Assembly (NCBI RefSeq): GCF_000585335.1 | Contig: NZ_KK073872.1 | Span: forward strand, 2,719,283-2,783,282 | Origin: Cloacibacillus evryensis DSM 19522 | Lineage (GTDB): Bacteria > Synergistota > Synergistia > Synergistales > Synergistaceae | Direction of reading: 5' to 3' | DNA: 64,000 nt | Shown: piece by piece, positions 27,500-36,478 of the stretch | Position numbering within the stretch: the first letter of the stretch is position 1 | Layout of the letters: every line of letters begins with the position of its first letter | Notes under the pieces: model-generated | Seen by the model: the letters and a program-made list of their open reading frames with translations, nothing else | Told to the model about the DNA's origin: nothing | The model's database searches: none | Position numbers and translations under genes: made by a program

Positions 27500-28495
27500 A
27501 TGCATGTAATTTCCTCCGGGGCAAAAGTCATCCTCATTAAAATAGCGCAAAGGTTCCCCGACCGCAAGCGGAAAAATGGATCGGCGGTAAAAACCGCGTT
27601 CCGCGCCGCGCTCCTCTGCGTCATTCTCGCGTGCTTCCTGCCCGTTTCCAACGCCATCCACCGCGAAGCCGCGAATGACTGGCGCAACGGCTGGGAGGAA
27701 TGGAAATGCGGAAATGCCGCGGCGGCGCTGGGACACTGGTCGAAAAACCCGCTCACGGCCCCCTTTGAAATGCGCCCCTCGCGCGTCGCCTACTGGAAGA
27801 TACGCGCTTTTGAAAAGCTGGGGAGAACCGAAGAGGCGGCGCTCACGGCCTCGATGCTGGCGCTGCGCTGCCCCCGCGATTTTTACAGCCTTGTGCTCGC
27901 CTACGAGGGGCGCTATCCAACGCTCACGCGAGCCGCGCGCAAAGCCTGCGCGCGCGCGGCCTATATGCGGCGCTGGAACGGCGAGGTCGCCAGGGCCTCG
28001 GCGGAGACGGGCGTCTCAAAAAACATTTTGCTGGGACTGATAAGGCAGGAGAGCAAATTCAACGAGCGGGCGGTAAGCCGTTCCGGGGCCGTCGGGCTTA
28101 TGCAGCTGATGCCATTCACCGCGCGCGAGGCGGCGGGCCGCCTGAAAAAAGACGAATTATCGCCATACGAGCCGACGCATAATATAATGCTGGGAGCGGC
28201 CTATTTCGCCCACCTGAAGGCAAAATTCTCCGACAAGCTCCCGCCGGCCCTCGCGGCCTACAACGCGGGCGCGGCCTCCGTATCGCGGTGGGAGACGGAC
28301 GCGAGAGACTGGGTGGAATGGATAGAGGAGATCCCCTACCCGCAGACGCGCGAATATGTGCGCTCGGTGCTGGAAAATATAGAGGTCTACAACGCAACGG
28401 ACAGGGAGGAGCGCCGCGGCGAGCCGTCTTTCTTTTCGGAGGCGCTGGAGCGCCCCCGGCTGACGAAGAAGCTTGTCTCCGGCCAAAAACCATGA
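27500..28495 (+). CDS. Lytic transglycosylase, SLT domain
   Basis: About 331 residues: a membrane/signal segment (AFRAALLCVILACFLPVSN), a helical linker with TPR-like content, and a Slt70-type catalytic domain. It has the catalytic glutamate E184 in LIRQESKFNERAVSRSGAVG, then LMQLMPFTA and LAAYNAG. It cleaves peptidoglycan glycan strands in the periplasm. AAGGAG is 11 bases before ATG 27500. The YbaK gene follows by 23 bases. Confidence 0.92.
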   Translation: MHVISSGAKVILIKIAQRFPDRKRKNGSAVKTAFRAALLCVILACFLPVSNAIHREAANDWRNGWEEWKCGNAAAALGHWSKNPLTAPFEMRPSRVAYWKIRAFEKLGRTEEAALTASMLALRCPRDFYSLVLAYEGRYPTLTRAARKACARAAYMRRWNGEVARASAETGVSKNILLGLIRQESKFNERAVSRSGAVGLMQLMPFTAREAAGRLKKDELSPYEPTHNIMLGAAYFAHLKAKFSDKLPPALAAYNAGAASVSRWETDARDWVEWIEEIPYPQTREYVRSVLENIEVYNATDREERRGEPSFFSEALERPRLTKKLVSGQKP

Positions 28496-28518
28496 TCAAT
28501 AATAAGGAGGGGTCGCAA

Positions 28519-29007
28519 ATGCCCGACGAGGTATTTAATCCGATAGATACTGTACGGAGATTTCTTGAGAAAAACGATTGCGCGTCGCAGATAATGGAGA
28601 CCGAGGCCACCATATTCACCGTGACCGACGCCTCTCTCGCCGTCGGCGCGCCGGAAGAGGAGATATTAAAAAGCATACTCCTGCGCGTGAACCACGGAAA
28701 GAGCTTCGCGCTGGCGCTGATGTCCGGCGTCAACCGCGTCGATACGAAGAAGATCAGGAAACTGCTCGGAGCTTCGCATGTCTCTTTCGCCGACGGCGAG
28801 GCCTGCGCGGAATGGTCGGGATTCCGCCCCGGCGGCGTGCCCCCCGTGGGCTACCCAGAACAGCCCCCGACGCTGCTGGACGAAGACCTTTTCCGACATC
28901 GGACGGTGTGGGCCGCGGCCGGCACCGATCATGCCTTTTTTCCCATCTCGCCTGACGAGCTGCTCAGGATCACCGGCGGCGCGAAAGGCGATATAAAAAA
29001 GGACTGA
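28519..29007 (+). CDS. YbaK/EbsC-type aminoacyl-tRNA deacylase
   Basis: A 162-residue YbaK-fold protein (IVTDASLAV-type core: FTVTDASLAVGAPEEEILKS; LALMSGVNRVDTKKIRKLLG; GYPEQPPTLLDEDLFRHRTV; AGTDHAFFPISPDELLRITG). The order of motifs fits the ProX/YbaK editing domain, which hydrolyses mischarged tRNA. AAGGAGGGG is directly upstream of ATG 28519. It is one of three YbaK-superfamily genes in this window. The exact tRNA substrate is not readable. Confidence 0.85.
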   Translation: MPDEVFNPIDTVRRFLEKNDCASQIMETEATIFTVTDASLAVGAPEEEILKSILLRVNHGKSFALALMSGVNRVDTKKIRKLLGASHVSFADGEACAEWSGFRPGGVPPVGYPEQPPTLLDEDLFRHRTVWAAAGTDHAFFPISPDELLRITGGAKGDIKKD

Positions 29008-29039
29008 AACGAAAGAACTCCTTTAAAACATTGTCGAAG

Positions 29040-29076
29040 ATGCCGCCTCGGGCAACCTGCAGGGCGGCATATTTTT
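29040..29076. terminator. Terminator between the ybaK-like and yjiH genes
   Basis: ATGCCGCC (29040-29047) pairs with GGCGGCAT (29063-29070), followed by ATTTTTATC on the plus strand. The flanking genes converge. Confidence 0.8.
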
Positions 29077-29085
29077 ATCCGGCGA

Positions 29086-30474
29086 CTACGGAAAAAGTAT
29101 TCCCGCGGCTGGGATCACGATGATCATCGACAGGATTATCCTCGTTACATAGACCGCCGTCATCTGCCAAAAGCGCAGAGGGATATTTGAATGCCACACG
29201 TGCAGGCCGACCTCCGTGAGGTTTATCAGCCCCGTCATCGAGAGGCAGATACAGATGAAACGGGACTGCTCTGTGAGCAAAAGACGCCCGTAAGTGACGG
29301 CGAGGAACTGGTCGACAAAAGAAAACACCGTCGCGGAGGCGATTATCTTCGACTCCATCGCTCCCATCGCGTCAAGCGCCGTTTCCGCGGGCACGGCCAG
29401 GAGCTCCACGACGCTGGTCGTTTCGGCGACGATGACCAGCAGCGTGCCGAAGGTTATCATCAGCGGCACGGTGCTCAGAAGCAGCGCGTAGATTATCGAA
29501 AGGCTCTCGCGCAGATACCTCTTCGCGCTCATGCGGCGCGCGCGCGCCGTTCCGCGCAGCAGCGCCCAGCCAAACATCGAATGCCCGTGGCGCTCGCCGG
29601 CGAGAGACGCGTGATAATTGTCGCGCCCCATATAATAGTTGTCGGGTATGGACGACAGCGGCCATATCCGCGGCATGACCACGGCCAGCAGGATCATCGT
29701 AAAGTAGATGACGAACAATATCTGAGGCATCGCGTATTCCATGTAGAAAAGTTCGGCGATCGCATAGATGTTATAGATGCCGGCCAGGGAGAAGCCGCAG
29801 ACGATCGCCGCCGCCTCGCGGTCCGTATAGAATCCGGCGTCATACATCTTCGCCGTGAAGACGACCGCCATAGAACTGCTCCCGAGCCACGACGCGACGC
29901 AGTCGACCGCCGCGCGGCCCGGCACGCGGAAGAGCGGGCGCATGACGGGGCTCGCGTAGACGGCGATAAACTGCACCAGGCCGAAGTCCATGATCAGCGG
30001 CGCCCAGAAGCCGAGAACGATGGCAAGCATGATGAGGCGCGGAGCCAGATTGTTGACGATGAACGAGGCCTTGGACACAAAGACGCTGAGCGGCCCGCCG
30101 ATTCCAAGATAATGCTGCGAACCCAGAAGCACGAACAGCGAGATCGGCAGGGCGCAGATACGCGCGGCAAACCACAGGGGGCCGCCGGTGAGGTTTTCGT
30201 GGAGAAGATGATCTTCCATTATCCAGCGGGGCTTAAAAATTTTCGCGGCCACGGTCAGAAACGCGACGATAAACGACAGCAGGGAAACGATAAGCGGCTG
30301 CCATCCCACGATCGACATCATCAAAAACTCTTTGACATGGCCTATCAAAGTATTCATCTCGCTGTGCAGCGGGAAGGGAACGAGAAATACCCATATCCCC
30401 AGCAGCGAGGGGATCACAAACTTCAGCAGGTCTCTTTTATTAAGCGAAGCAGACTCCAAATTGCCTATCACCAC
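29086..30474 (-). CDS. YjiH family membrane protein (nucleoside-recognition/Gate domain)
   Basis: A 462-residue protein with about ten membrane helices and the YjiH arrangement (LKFVIPSLLGIWVFLVPF at the start; GFWAPLIMDFGLVQFI; SWLGSSSMAVVFTAKMYDAG; GLINLTEVGLHVWHSNIPL). YjiH proteins are presumed transporters of unknown substrate. The start is one of two tandem GTG codons with AGGAA close by, and it lies immediately after the HicB-like gene stop. The operon partner dipeptidase suggests a peptide or amino-acid related substrate (inference). Confidence 0.85.
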   Translation of the reverse strand: MVIGNLESASLNKRDLLKFVIPSLLGIWVFLVPFPLHSEMNTLIGHVKEFLMMSIVGWQPLIVSLLSFIVAFLTVAAKIFKPRWIMEDHLLHENLTGGPLWFAARICALPISLFVLLGSQHYLGIGGPLSVFVSKASFIVNNLAPRLIMLAIVLGFWAPLIMDFGLVQFIAVYASPVMRPLFRVPGRAAVDCVASWLGSSSMAVVFTAKMYDAGFYTDREAAAIVCGFSLAGIYNIYAIAELFYMEYAMPQILFVIYFTMILLAVVMPRIWPLSSIPDNYYMGRDNYHASLAGERHGHSMFGWALLRGTARARRMSAKRYLRESLSIIYALLLSTVPLMITFGTLLVIVAETTSVVELLAVPAETALDAMGAMESKIIASATVFSFVDQFLAVTYGRLLLTEQSRFICICLSMTGLINLTEVGLHVWHSNIPLRFWQMTAVYVTRIILSMIIVIPAAGILFP

Positions 30475-30478
30475 GTTC

Positions 30479-30745
30479 CTATAAAGATTCTTCTATGAAA
30501 TGGACCTCTCCCGCGCCAGTCTCTTCGAGTTCGTCAACGGAGGGCGGCTCCGGGAGCCGCCATTCCAGCTCGCGCGAGGCGGCGGCGAATTCGCGGAGGA
30601 CCAAAGGGGCCCTCGCGAGCACCTCTTCCTTTGATGAGCCTTCGACCCAGCAGCCGTTGAGCCCGGGAAAATTTCCGATCCATACCGTCCCTTCGGAGCC
30701 GCGCTCCTCGTAGACGACGACGGGGTAACCGTATCTTTCCATCAA
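30479..30745 (-). CDS. HicB-like small protein without HicA
   Basis: An 88-residue protein with the HicB/UPF0150 N-terminal fold (YPVVVYEERG; TVWIGNFPGLNGCWVEGSSK; EEVLARAPLVLREF). There is no DNA-binding tail and no adjacent hicA toxin gene. It overlaps the dipeptidase stop by 4 bases and precedes yjiH, so it is part of a metabolic operon rather than a toxin-antitoxin pair. Confidence 0.8.
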   Translation of the reverse strand: MMERYGYPVVVYEERGSEGTVWIGNFPGLNGCWVEGSSKEEVLARAPLVLREFAAASRELEWRLPEPPSVDELEETGAGEVHFIEESL

Positions 30746-31743
30746 CAGCCCATCACCCTTTCAAAGACGCGCATAAAATTCTCGCCGAGAATGCCGTCGG
30801 CCTCACCCTCGCCGTACCTTCTGCGCACGGCCTTGATGAACCTCTCTCCGGCGTCGGCATGATCTTTGAAAAGATCCGTGTCGCCCTCATCTATGTAACC
30901 GGCGTTGACGGACAGGAGGCAGGCGCAAAGATCCAGTCCCATCCCCGCGTGCCCGGCTCCGCAGTGGCTGACGATATAGTCAAGATGCGCAAGCAGAGCT
31001 TCAGGGGTCCTGGCGGAGGGTTCGTCGGCCGCGAACGGGCCGTAGGCGTTCATCCCGGCGACGCCGCCAGCCGCGGCCAGAGAGGCCAGCTGCCAGTCGG
31101 CGAGATTCCTCGGCGACGAGGCCAGAGAGCGGCAGTTTGAATGAGAGGCGATAAACGGCACCTTCATGACGTCGGCGATCTCACGAAAGCCGGCGTCGTT
31201 CAGATGGCTCACGTCTATCACCATCCCGAGGCGGCAGGCCTCGGCCGCCAGCTCGCGGCCAAAGTCCGTCAGCGAGCCCTGCGACGATACGGGGGGCGCT
31301 GCCGCAAAGGAAACGCCGTCGCAGGCGTAGTTCCGCCGCGACCACGCAAGCCCCAGCAGCCTCACCCCAAGCTCGTAAAATACGCGCAGCAGCAGGATGT
31401 CCCTCCCGATCGGCTCCGCCCCCTCGAGGGAGAGAAAGAGCGCTACCTTGCCGTCCGCAGCGGCGGCGCGGCACTCTCCGGCGCTGCGGCAAAGCGCGAA
31501 CGAGGGCGACTCCTCAAGATCGGCCCGCAGCGCCGATATCTGGTCGAGCGCGTTTCTCAGCGCCCCCTCGGGGACCAGTTCGTCGAGAATGAACACCGAA
31601 CAGACCACGGCGTTCACCCCCGCGGCGCGAAGCCCCGGCAGAAAACGCTCCTCCATGACGGCATGCCCGCCGCGCCGGCGCAGCGTCAGCACATCGAGCA
31701 GCATGTCAAAGTGCGCGTCAAGTACTATTTTTGTCTTCATCAT
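30742..31743 (-). CDS. Membrane dipeptidase (peptidase family M19)
   Basis: A 333-residue M19 enzyme: metal motif DAHFD near the N-terminus, bridging glutamate in LSLEGAEP, histidines in VIDVSHLN and ASHSNCR, and GMGLDLC near the C-terminus. It hydrolyses dipeptides, often with a D- or dehydro-residue, with a dinuclear zinc site. No signal peptide is present, so it is probably cytoplasmic. Both ends overlap neighbours by 4 bases (ATGA). Confidence 0.93.
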   Translation of the reverse strand: MMKTKIVLDAHFDMLLDVLTLRRRGGHAVMEERFLPGLRAAGVNAVVCSVFILDELVPEGALRNALDQISALRADLEESPSFALCRSAGECRAAAADGKVALFLSLEGAEPIGRDILLLRVFYELGVRLLGLAWSRRNYACDGVSFAAAPPVSSQGSLTDFGRELAAEACRLGMVIDVSHLNDAGFREIADVMKVPFIASHSNCRSLASSPRNLADWQLASLAAAGGVAGMNAYGPFAADEPSARTPEALLAHLDYIVSHCGAGHAGMGLDLCACLLSVNAGYIDEGDTDLFKDHADAGERFIKAVRRRYGEGEADGILGENFMRVFERVMGC

Positions 31744-32585
31744 CTTAATTTCAGCCTCTGCATATCGCAGCGCATGAGGTCGAACCAGAGCAGCGTGTGT
31801 TCCAGCCCGCCCTCAAGCCCCGCAAGGATTTTCAGTGCCTCCGCCGCCTGCACCGAGGCGATGAACGGAGGTATAAAGGGGGGATTGCCCGTCGTCAGCT
31901 CTATTCCTTTATCGGGAGTATCTGTGTTCTCCCACAGCGCCCTGTCTTGAGGGCGCATGACCGCCGCCTGCCCGAAAAAACCGGCCACCGCCCCGTGAAT
32001 GAACGGAATGCCGAGTCGCCGGCAAAGGCTGAACACGTCCCGGCGTCCGCTGTTGTTATCCAGCGCGTCCAGCACGACATTTGCGGGGGCGATCATATTC
32101 ACGCCGTTTGTCTCATTTATAAAGATCTCATAATGTTTGACCGAGACGCTCGAATTGACGCGCCGCACGCGCTCCGCGGCGGCGGCGGCTTTCGGCTCGC
32201 CGAGGTTTTCTTCCGTGGCGTAAAGCTGGCGGTTGAGGTTGTTTTCGTCAAAGGCGTCGCCGTCGATAAGAATGAGCCTGCCTACGCCGGCGCGGGCGAG
32301 AATTTCTGTTATCCAGCCTCCGAGGCCGCCGCAGCCGGCGACCGCCGCGCAGGATTCAAGCAGCTTAGCCTGCCCCTCAAGCCCAAAGGTACCGATCGTG
32401 CGCTCATAACGCGAGGGACACATCCCGCCGCGCAGCGCGGATATCTCCGTTTCGCGCATGGAAAGGCCGCTCAACGCGGCCGCTTCGCGGCAGACTTGCA
32501 GAGAGACGACGGCGCCTCCGCGGCCGGCTGACCGCTTCCTCATATATTCAACCGCACCGTCACAAGTCAAAAGAATCACTCCCAT
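31740..32585 (-). CDS. ThiF/MoeB/HesA-family E1-like adenylyltransferase
   Basis: About 281 residues. The core contains RYERTIGTFGLEGQAKL, the nucleotide loop VAGCGGLGGWI, and the DGDAFDENNLNRQ signature that binds ATP and orients the adenylated C-terminal Gly-Gly of a small carrier protein. LDALDNNSGRRDVF and HGAVAGFFGQ follow. No CxxC zinc pairs are seen, so it is a minimal, ThiF-like version. The exact start is uncertain (ATG 32585, or TTG 32570 with GGGAG upstream). It is the first gene of the ThiF-M19-HicB-YjiH operon. Confidence 0.85.
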   Translation of the reverse strand: MGVILLTCDGAVEYMRKRSAGRGGAVVSLQVCREAAALSGLSMRETEISALRGGMCPSRYERTIGTFGLEGQAKLLESCAAVAGCGGLGGWITEILARAGVGRLILIDGDAFDENNLNRQLYATEENLGEPKAAAAAERVRRVNSSVSVKHYEIFINETNGVNMIAPANVVLDALDNNSGRRDVFSLCRRLGIPFIHGAVAGFFGQAAVMRPQDRALWENTDTPDKGIELTTGNPPFIPPFIASVQAAEALKILAGLEGGLEHTLLWFDLMRCDMQRLKLR

Positions 32586-32787
32586 ACATAAGTACGCTGT
32601 ATCTCAAACCCATTCCGCGCCTGTTTTCACAACTCCATGCCGTCTTAATTATTTTACCCTATAATTGTGGGATTTCACAATTTATCAGCCTCCCGTTTAA
32701 GCGTTTTTTTGTCTTATTTCCAAGAAATTCTGTTACAATATATGTTGATATAAATTAGAGAATCCATATTCAGCCGGAGGGGTGCAG

Positions 32788-34434
32788 ATGACGCTCAGGT
32801 GTAAAACGCAACTATTTCTCGGAATGATACTGCTGTCCGTATTACTCATACTCGACGTGATGTTCACAAACTTTTTGATCACATCGGCCGAGCAGACAGA
32901 CAGAGAGCGTATGACCAGGGACCTTTCCAGGACGGTGGTGACCTTGAACGGAGAGGCGCGCACCCTCTCGGCGATAGCCGGCAACTGGGCCTACTCGGAC
33001 AAGGCGTGGGACTATATGACAGGGCTCAACCCTGACTATCCCAATATATATCTCAACCGCACCGTGCTGACGGAGATCGGCGTCTCCTCGCTGATATTCA
33101 TCGACAACGACTTCAACGTCAAATTCTCCCGCGACTACAGCGCCCCCGACGACAGCTCCACGCCTGAGAGCGAGATCGGCGCGATCTTCAGCAACCAGGG
33201 AGAGGAAATGCTTAAAAATCTTCCGGATGACGGCACCAGCGGTATCGTGATGAAGGGCGACGAACCGATCTTTTTCGCGGTCAAGCACATCCGCCGCTCC
33301 GATAAGGGCGGCAGCCAGGCCGGATACCTTATCGCAACGATGGCTCTCTCGCCGAAAATGATCCACAAGGTAGCCAGCGGCCTCCATTTCACCTTTGCCG
33401 TGGAACCCGTCTCCAAGAAAGACCTGGGGCGGGAGCTGCCGAACATGATACTCAACAATGACCCGCGAAATTCGTTCATCACAGGGCGCATACTCGTGCG
33501 GGATCACGCCGGAGTGCCCGCCTTCTGGATTTCCGGCATCGCCCCCAACGTGGATATCAAAAGCGCCGAGCGTGAACTGCAGATACTGTTCTTCATCCTC
33601 GCCGTCGCCGCGCTCTTCGTCGTATTCCTCTTCGGATTTTTCATGAAATTCCAGATAACGAACCGCATGAAGCGGCTGCAGCGTGAGATCGAGGCCATCC
33701 GCGACGAATCAGGAGACGCGCGCAGCATCACGATCGACCGCAGGCGTGACGAGATCACGAGCATCCAGCGCACGATGAACGACTTCATGGCCTTCTTCGA
33801 CTTCAAACAGGGAGAGAAAAACAAGGCGGACGATATAACGATCTCCGTTTACAGACGCTTCGCGGAAGCAGGCCGGCGCCTCTGTATGAAGGCGCTTGAG
33901 GACATCGCGACCGCTTTTTCTCCGGGAGACGAAAAATTCCGCGCCGGGCTCATCAGATGCGCCGCGAAAACACGCGATTTCGCCAAAGAAAACGGCATGG
34001 AAGAGGAAGAACTGATCTATATCTACCTGGGAGCGCTCTTCAGCCGCATGGGCATGCTCTCGCTGCCATTCTCCATACGCACGAAAACCTCCCCGCTCAC
34101 GCCGGCGGAGCTTCGTGAATACCGCAAATACCCGATAAAATCAAGAGACTTCATGAACGAGATAGAGCTCCTGCGCCCCGCCTCCGCGCTGCCGTACGCG
34201 TGGAATGAGAACTGGGACGGCACCGGCTTCCCGCAGGGGCTCTCCGGCAGCGCGATACCGCTGTCGGCAAGGATATTCGCCGTCGTGGACGCCTGGAACG
34301 AGATGACGCGCCCCTGGCCTGGACGCCGCCTCCCCACCGACGAAGAAGTGATAGAACGGCTGCGCGCCCAGGCAGGAACACGCCTCGATCCGCAGCTCGT
34401 GGATAAATTCATCGCTTTTTTAAGGAAACGCTGA
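32788..34434 (+). CDS. CHASE4-type membrane sensor with degenerate HD-GYP domain
   Basis: About 548 residues: TM1 (LFLGMILLSVLLILDVMF), a periplasmic CHASE4-like domain (LSAIAGNWAYSDKAWDYM), TM2 near 264-288, HAMP (MKRLQREIEAIRDESGDAR), then a C-terminal domain with HD-GYP shape. The metal HD of LHDIGK reads LFSRMG, the HHE motif reads WNENWDG and GYP reads GFP (GTGFPQGLSGSAIPLSARIF). Key ligands are lost, so c-di-GMP hydrolysis is unlikely; a binding or scaffold role is possible. GGAGGGG precedes ATG 32788. Confidence 0.85.
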   Translation: MTLRCKTQLFLGMILLSVLLILDVMFTNFLITSAEQTDRERMTRDLSRTVVTLNGEARTLSAIAGNWAYSDKAWDYMTGLNPDYPNIYLNRTVLTEIGVSSLIFIDNDFNVKFSRDYSAPDDSSTPESEIGAIFSNQGEEMLKNLPDDGTSGIVMKGDEPIFFAVKHIRRSDKGGSQAGYLIATMALSPKMIHKVASGLHFTFAVEPVSKKDLGRELPNMILNNDPRNSFITGRILVRDHAGVPAFWISGIAPNVDIKSAERELQILFFILAVAALFVVFLFGFFMKFQITNRMKRLQREIEAIRDESGDARSITIDRRRDEITSIQRTMNDFMAFFDFKQGEKNKADDITISVYRRFAEAGRRLCMKALEDIATAFSPGDEKFRAGLIRCAAKTRDFAKENGMEEEELIYIYLGALFSRMGMLSLPFSIRTKTSPLTPAELREYRKYPIKSRDFMNEIELLRPASALPYAWNENWDGTGFPQGLSGSAIPLSARIFAVVDAWNEMTRPWPGRRLPTDEEVIERLRAQAGTRLDPQLVDKFIAFLRKR

Positions 34435-34580
34435 TCAAATAAAATTTGCAGAAGAAAACGCGATCTTATTTACGCCGTTTCGACGCGTCTGCCGCCAAAG
34501 CCATATCTGCCGCTGATTATCCGGCCGCCGCGCGGTTCGTATAGTCAGCGATTTTTTCAGAAATGTAAGGAGAGAAAAAC

Positions 34581-35156
34581 ATGATCGAGATCGACGCAAG
34601 AAAACTGGAATGCCCCAAACCCGTCCTGCTTGTAAAGGAAGAGGCGGACAAAGGGACCGAGGCTATCCGCGCATGTGTGGACAACGAAGTCGCGGCGGGA
34701 AACGTTACCCGTTTCTTTGAAAGCCGCGGATACGAGGCCTCACGCGAGGACAGGGCCGAAGGGATATATATAACGGGCAAAAAGAGCGGCGGACCGGCGA
34801 CGGCTCTCAAAAGCGAGCCGCGCACCGCGATACTCTTCACCTCCGACAAGATAGGCGCCCCCTCCGACGGCCTCGGAGAGGTGCTCATGAAGGCATACCT
34901 CGGGACGCTGTCGAAGAGCGCCACGCCCCCGTCGGTGATCGCCCTGATGAACGAAGGCGTCAAGATGGGACTGCCCGAGGCGTCGACATTCGACACACTC
35001 AGGGAGCTGGAGACGATGGGGACGAAGATACTGATCTGCGGCACCTGCACGAAGCATTTCGGCATCACCGAAGCGATCACGATCGGGACCATCTCCAACA
35101 TGTTTGAGATCTCCGAGGCTGTATTCGGGACGGATAAGCCGATCGTCCTCGGCTGA
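34581..35156 (+). CDS. yedF: Selenium metabolism protein YedF
   Basis: A 191-residue protein: an N-terminal TusA/SirA-like domain with the CPxP motif (LECPKPVLLVKEEADKG) and a C-terminal DsrE-like domain (AILFTSDKIGAPSDGLGEVL; KILICGTCTKHFGI). YedF is genetically linked with selenium use, probably as a persulfide/selenide carrier. AAGGAGAGA precedes the ATG. The cysteine desulfurase-like gene starts 2 bases after the stop, so the two are co-expressed. Confidence 0.93.
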   Translation: MIEIDARKLECPKPVLLVKEEADKGTEAIRACVDNEVAAGNVTRFFESRGYEASREDRAEGIYITGKKSGGPATALKSEPRTAILFTSDKIGAPSDGLGEVLMKAYLGTLSKSATPPSVIALMNEGVKMGLPEASTFDTLRELETMGTKILICGTCTKHFGITEAITIGTISNMFEISEAVFGTDKPIVLG

Positions 35157-35157
35157 T

Positions 35158-36345
35158 ATGAGACATATCTATCTCAACAACGCGGCCACCACCTGGCCCA
35201 AGCCGCAGGAGGTCCCGCAGTCGGTCTTTGATTTCATGACGCGCTCCGGGGCAAACGCCGCGCGCGGCTCAGCCTCGGAACGCGACATAAAAAGCCTGGA
35301 CATCATATTTACGGCCCGCGCGCGCGCCGCCAAGCTATTTGGAGGCTACGCCAAGGCCAATCCCAAATATGTGACCCTGACCGCCAACGTCACGCACTCG
35401 CTGAACATCGTCATAAAGGGGTTCCTCAAGCCCGAGATGCGCGTTGTCACCACCTCGATGGAACACAATTCGGTGGTGCGCCCGCTACGGGAATTGCAGA
35501 AACAGGGAGTTCTCGTCGACGTTCTGCAGTGCAGCCTGCGCGGATACCTGCCGCCCAAGGCCCTCTCCGAGGCGCTGCTTGAAAAAACAGATCTCGTAGT
35601 CATGACCCATTGCAGCAACGTCTGCGGCTCCGTTCAGCCGCTCGAAGAGGCCGCCGAGATCTGCGCCAGACGCGGCGTGCCGCTCGTTGCGGACTGCGCT
35701 CAAACCGGGGGGCTCCTGCCTGTCGACGCGCGGGAACTCGGCCTTGCCGCCCTCTGCTTCACCGGGCACAAGGGACTTTTCGGCCCGCAAGGCACCGGCG
35801 GGATCGTCTGGAATCCCGAGTTTGCCGAAAGATGCGCGCCGCTTTCCGTGGGCGGCACCGGCAGCCTATCCCACGAAGAGACACAGCCGGCCCTTATGCC
35901 GGATAAATTCGAGGCGGGCACGCCAAACCTTCCGGGAATGGCGGGACTGGACGCCGCGCTCGAATGGCTCGAAAAGACCGGCGTCGCGGAGATAGCCGCC
36001 AAAGAGGAGAAACTTGGAAGACGCCTCGAAGAGGGGCTGCTTTCAATAGACGGTATCCGACTGCTCGGCGCCGCCGGCGGCAGCGGTCCGCGGCTTCCCG
36101 TATACGCCTTCAACATCGACGGTATGGACAACGGGACCCTGGCGCGCGCCCTCAGCGACCAATACGGCATCGAAAGCCGCCCCGGCCTGCACTGTTCGCC
36201 GCTGGCCCACCGTACGCTCGGAACCTTCCCCGAGGGCGCGCTACGCCTCTCCCCAGGCTATTTCAACACGGAGGAAGAGATCGATTATACTGTCGCCGCC
36301 ATCAACGAACTGGTAAATCGGCGTTTATACGCACCGCTGACTTAG
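35158..36345 (+). CDS. Aminotransferase class V / cysteine desulfurase-like protein
   Basis: A 395-residue PLP enzyme: YLNNAATTWPKP at the start, TSMEHNSVVRPL, the cofactor aspartate in VADCAQTGG, and the PLP lysine in FTGHKGLFGPQGTGG. This group accompanies yedF and is thought to release sulfur or selenium from (seleno)cysteine. ATG 35158 is chosen over the upstream overlapping start at 35104. The last 11 codons (NRRLYAPLT region) lie inside a hairpin repeat, so the C-terminus was altered by that element. Confidence 0.93.
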   Translation: MRHIYLNNAATTWPKPQEVPQSVFDFMTRSGANAARGSASERDIKSLDIIFTARARAAKLFGGYAKANPKYVTLTANVTHSLNIVIKGFLKPEMRVVTTSMEHNSVVRPLRELQKQGVLVDVLQCSLRGYLPPKALSEALLEKTDLVVMTHCSNVCGSVQPLEEAAEICARRGVPLVADCAQTGGLLPVDARELGLAALCFTGHKGLFGPQGTGGIVWNPEFAERCAPLSVGGTGSLSHEETQPALMPDKFEAGTPNLPGMAGLDAALEWLEKTGVAEIAAKEEKLGRRLEEGLLSIDGIRLLGAAGGSGPRLPVYAFNIDGMDNGTLARALSDQYGIESRPGLHCSPLAHRTLGTFPEGALRLSPGYFNTEEEIDYTVAAINELVNRRLYAPLT

Positions 36346-36476
36346 CTCAACAAGGCCGGAAAATCCTCGACGCACCAAAGTGCGCCTGCGGTTTTCCGGC
36401 CTTATTTCGCGTCGTCATCGGCACGTCTAAACGCCGATTTACGCGATTGCGGGGAAAGATAAACAGCGATTTAGCG
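36313..36476 (+). repeat. 3'-end hairpin element, copy R1
   Basis: Begins GTAAATCGGCGTTTATACGC inside the last codons of the aminotransferase gene. The stem AAGGCCGGAAAA/TTTTCCGGCCTT encloses a second hairpin (GCGCAC loop GTGCGC type), followed by TTATTTCGCGTC and the inverted end TAAACGCCGATTTA, then AAAGATAAACAGCGATTTA. It is oriented with the gene. The stem arms differ from other copies while the ends are the same. Confidence 0.8.
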
Positions 36477-36478
36477 CC

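Noticed and set aside
29191-30498. 435-codon open frame on the plus strand
   Set aside because: Antisense shadow of yjiH.
30479-30745. HicAB toxin-antitoxin system
   Set aside because: No hicA frame is adjacent on either strand; the genes on both sides are metabolic.
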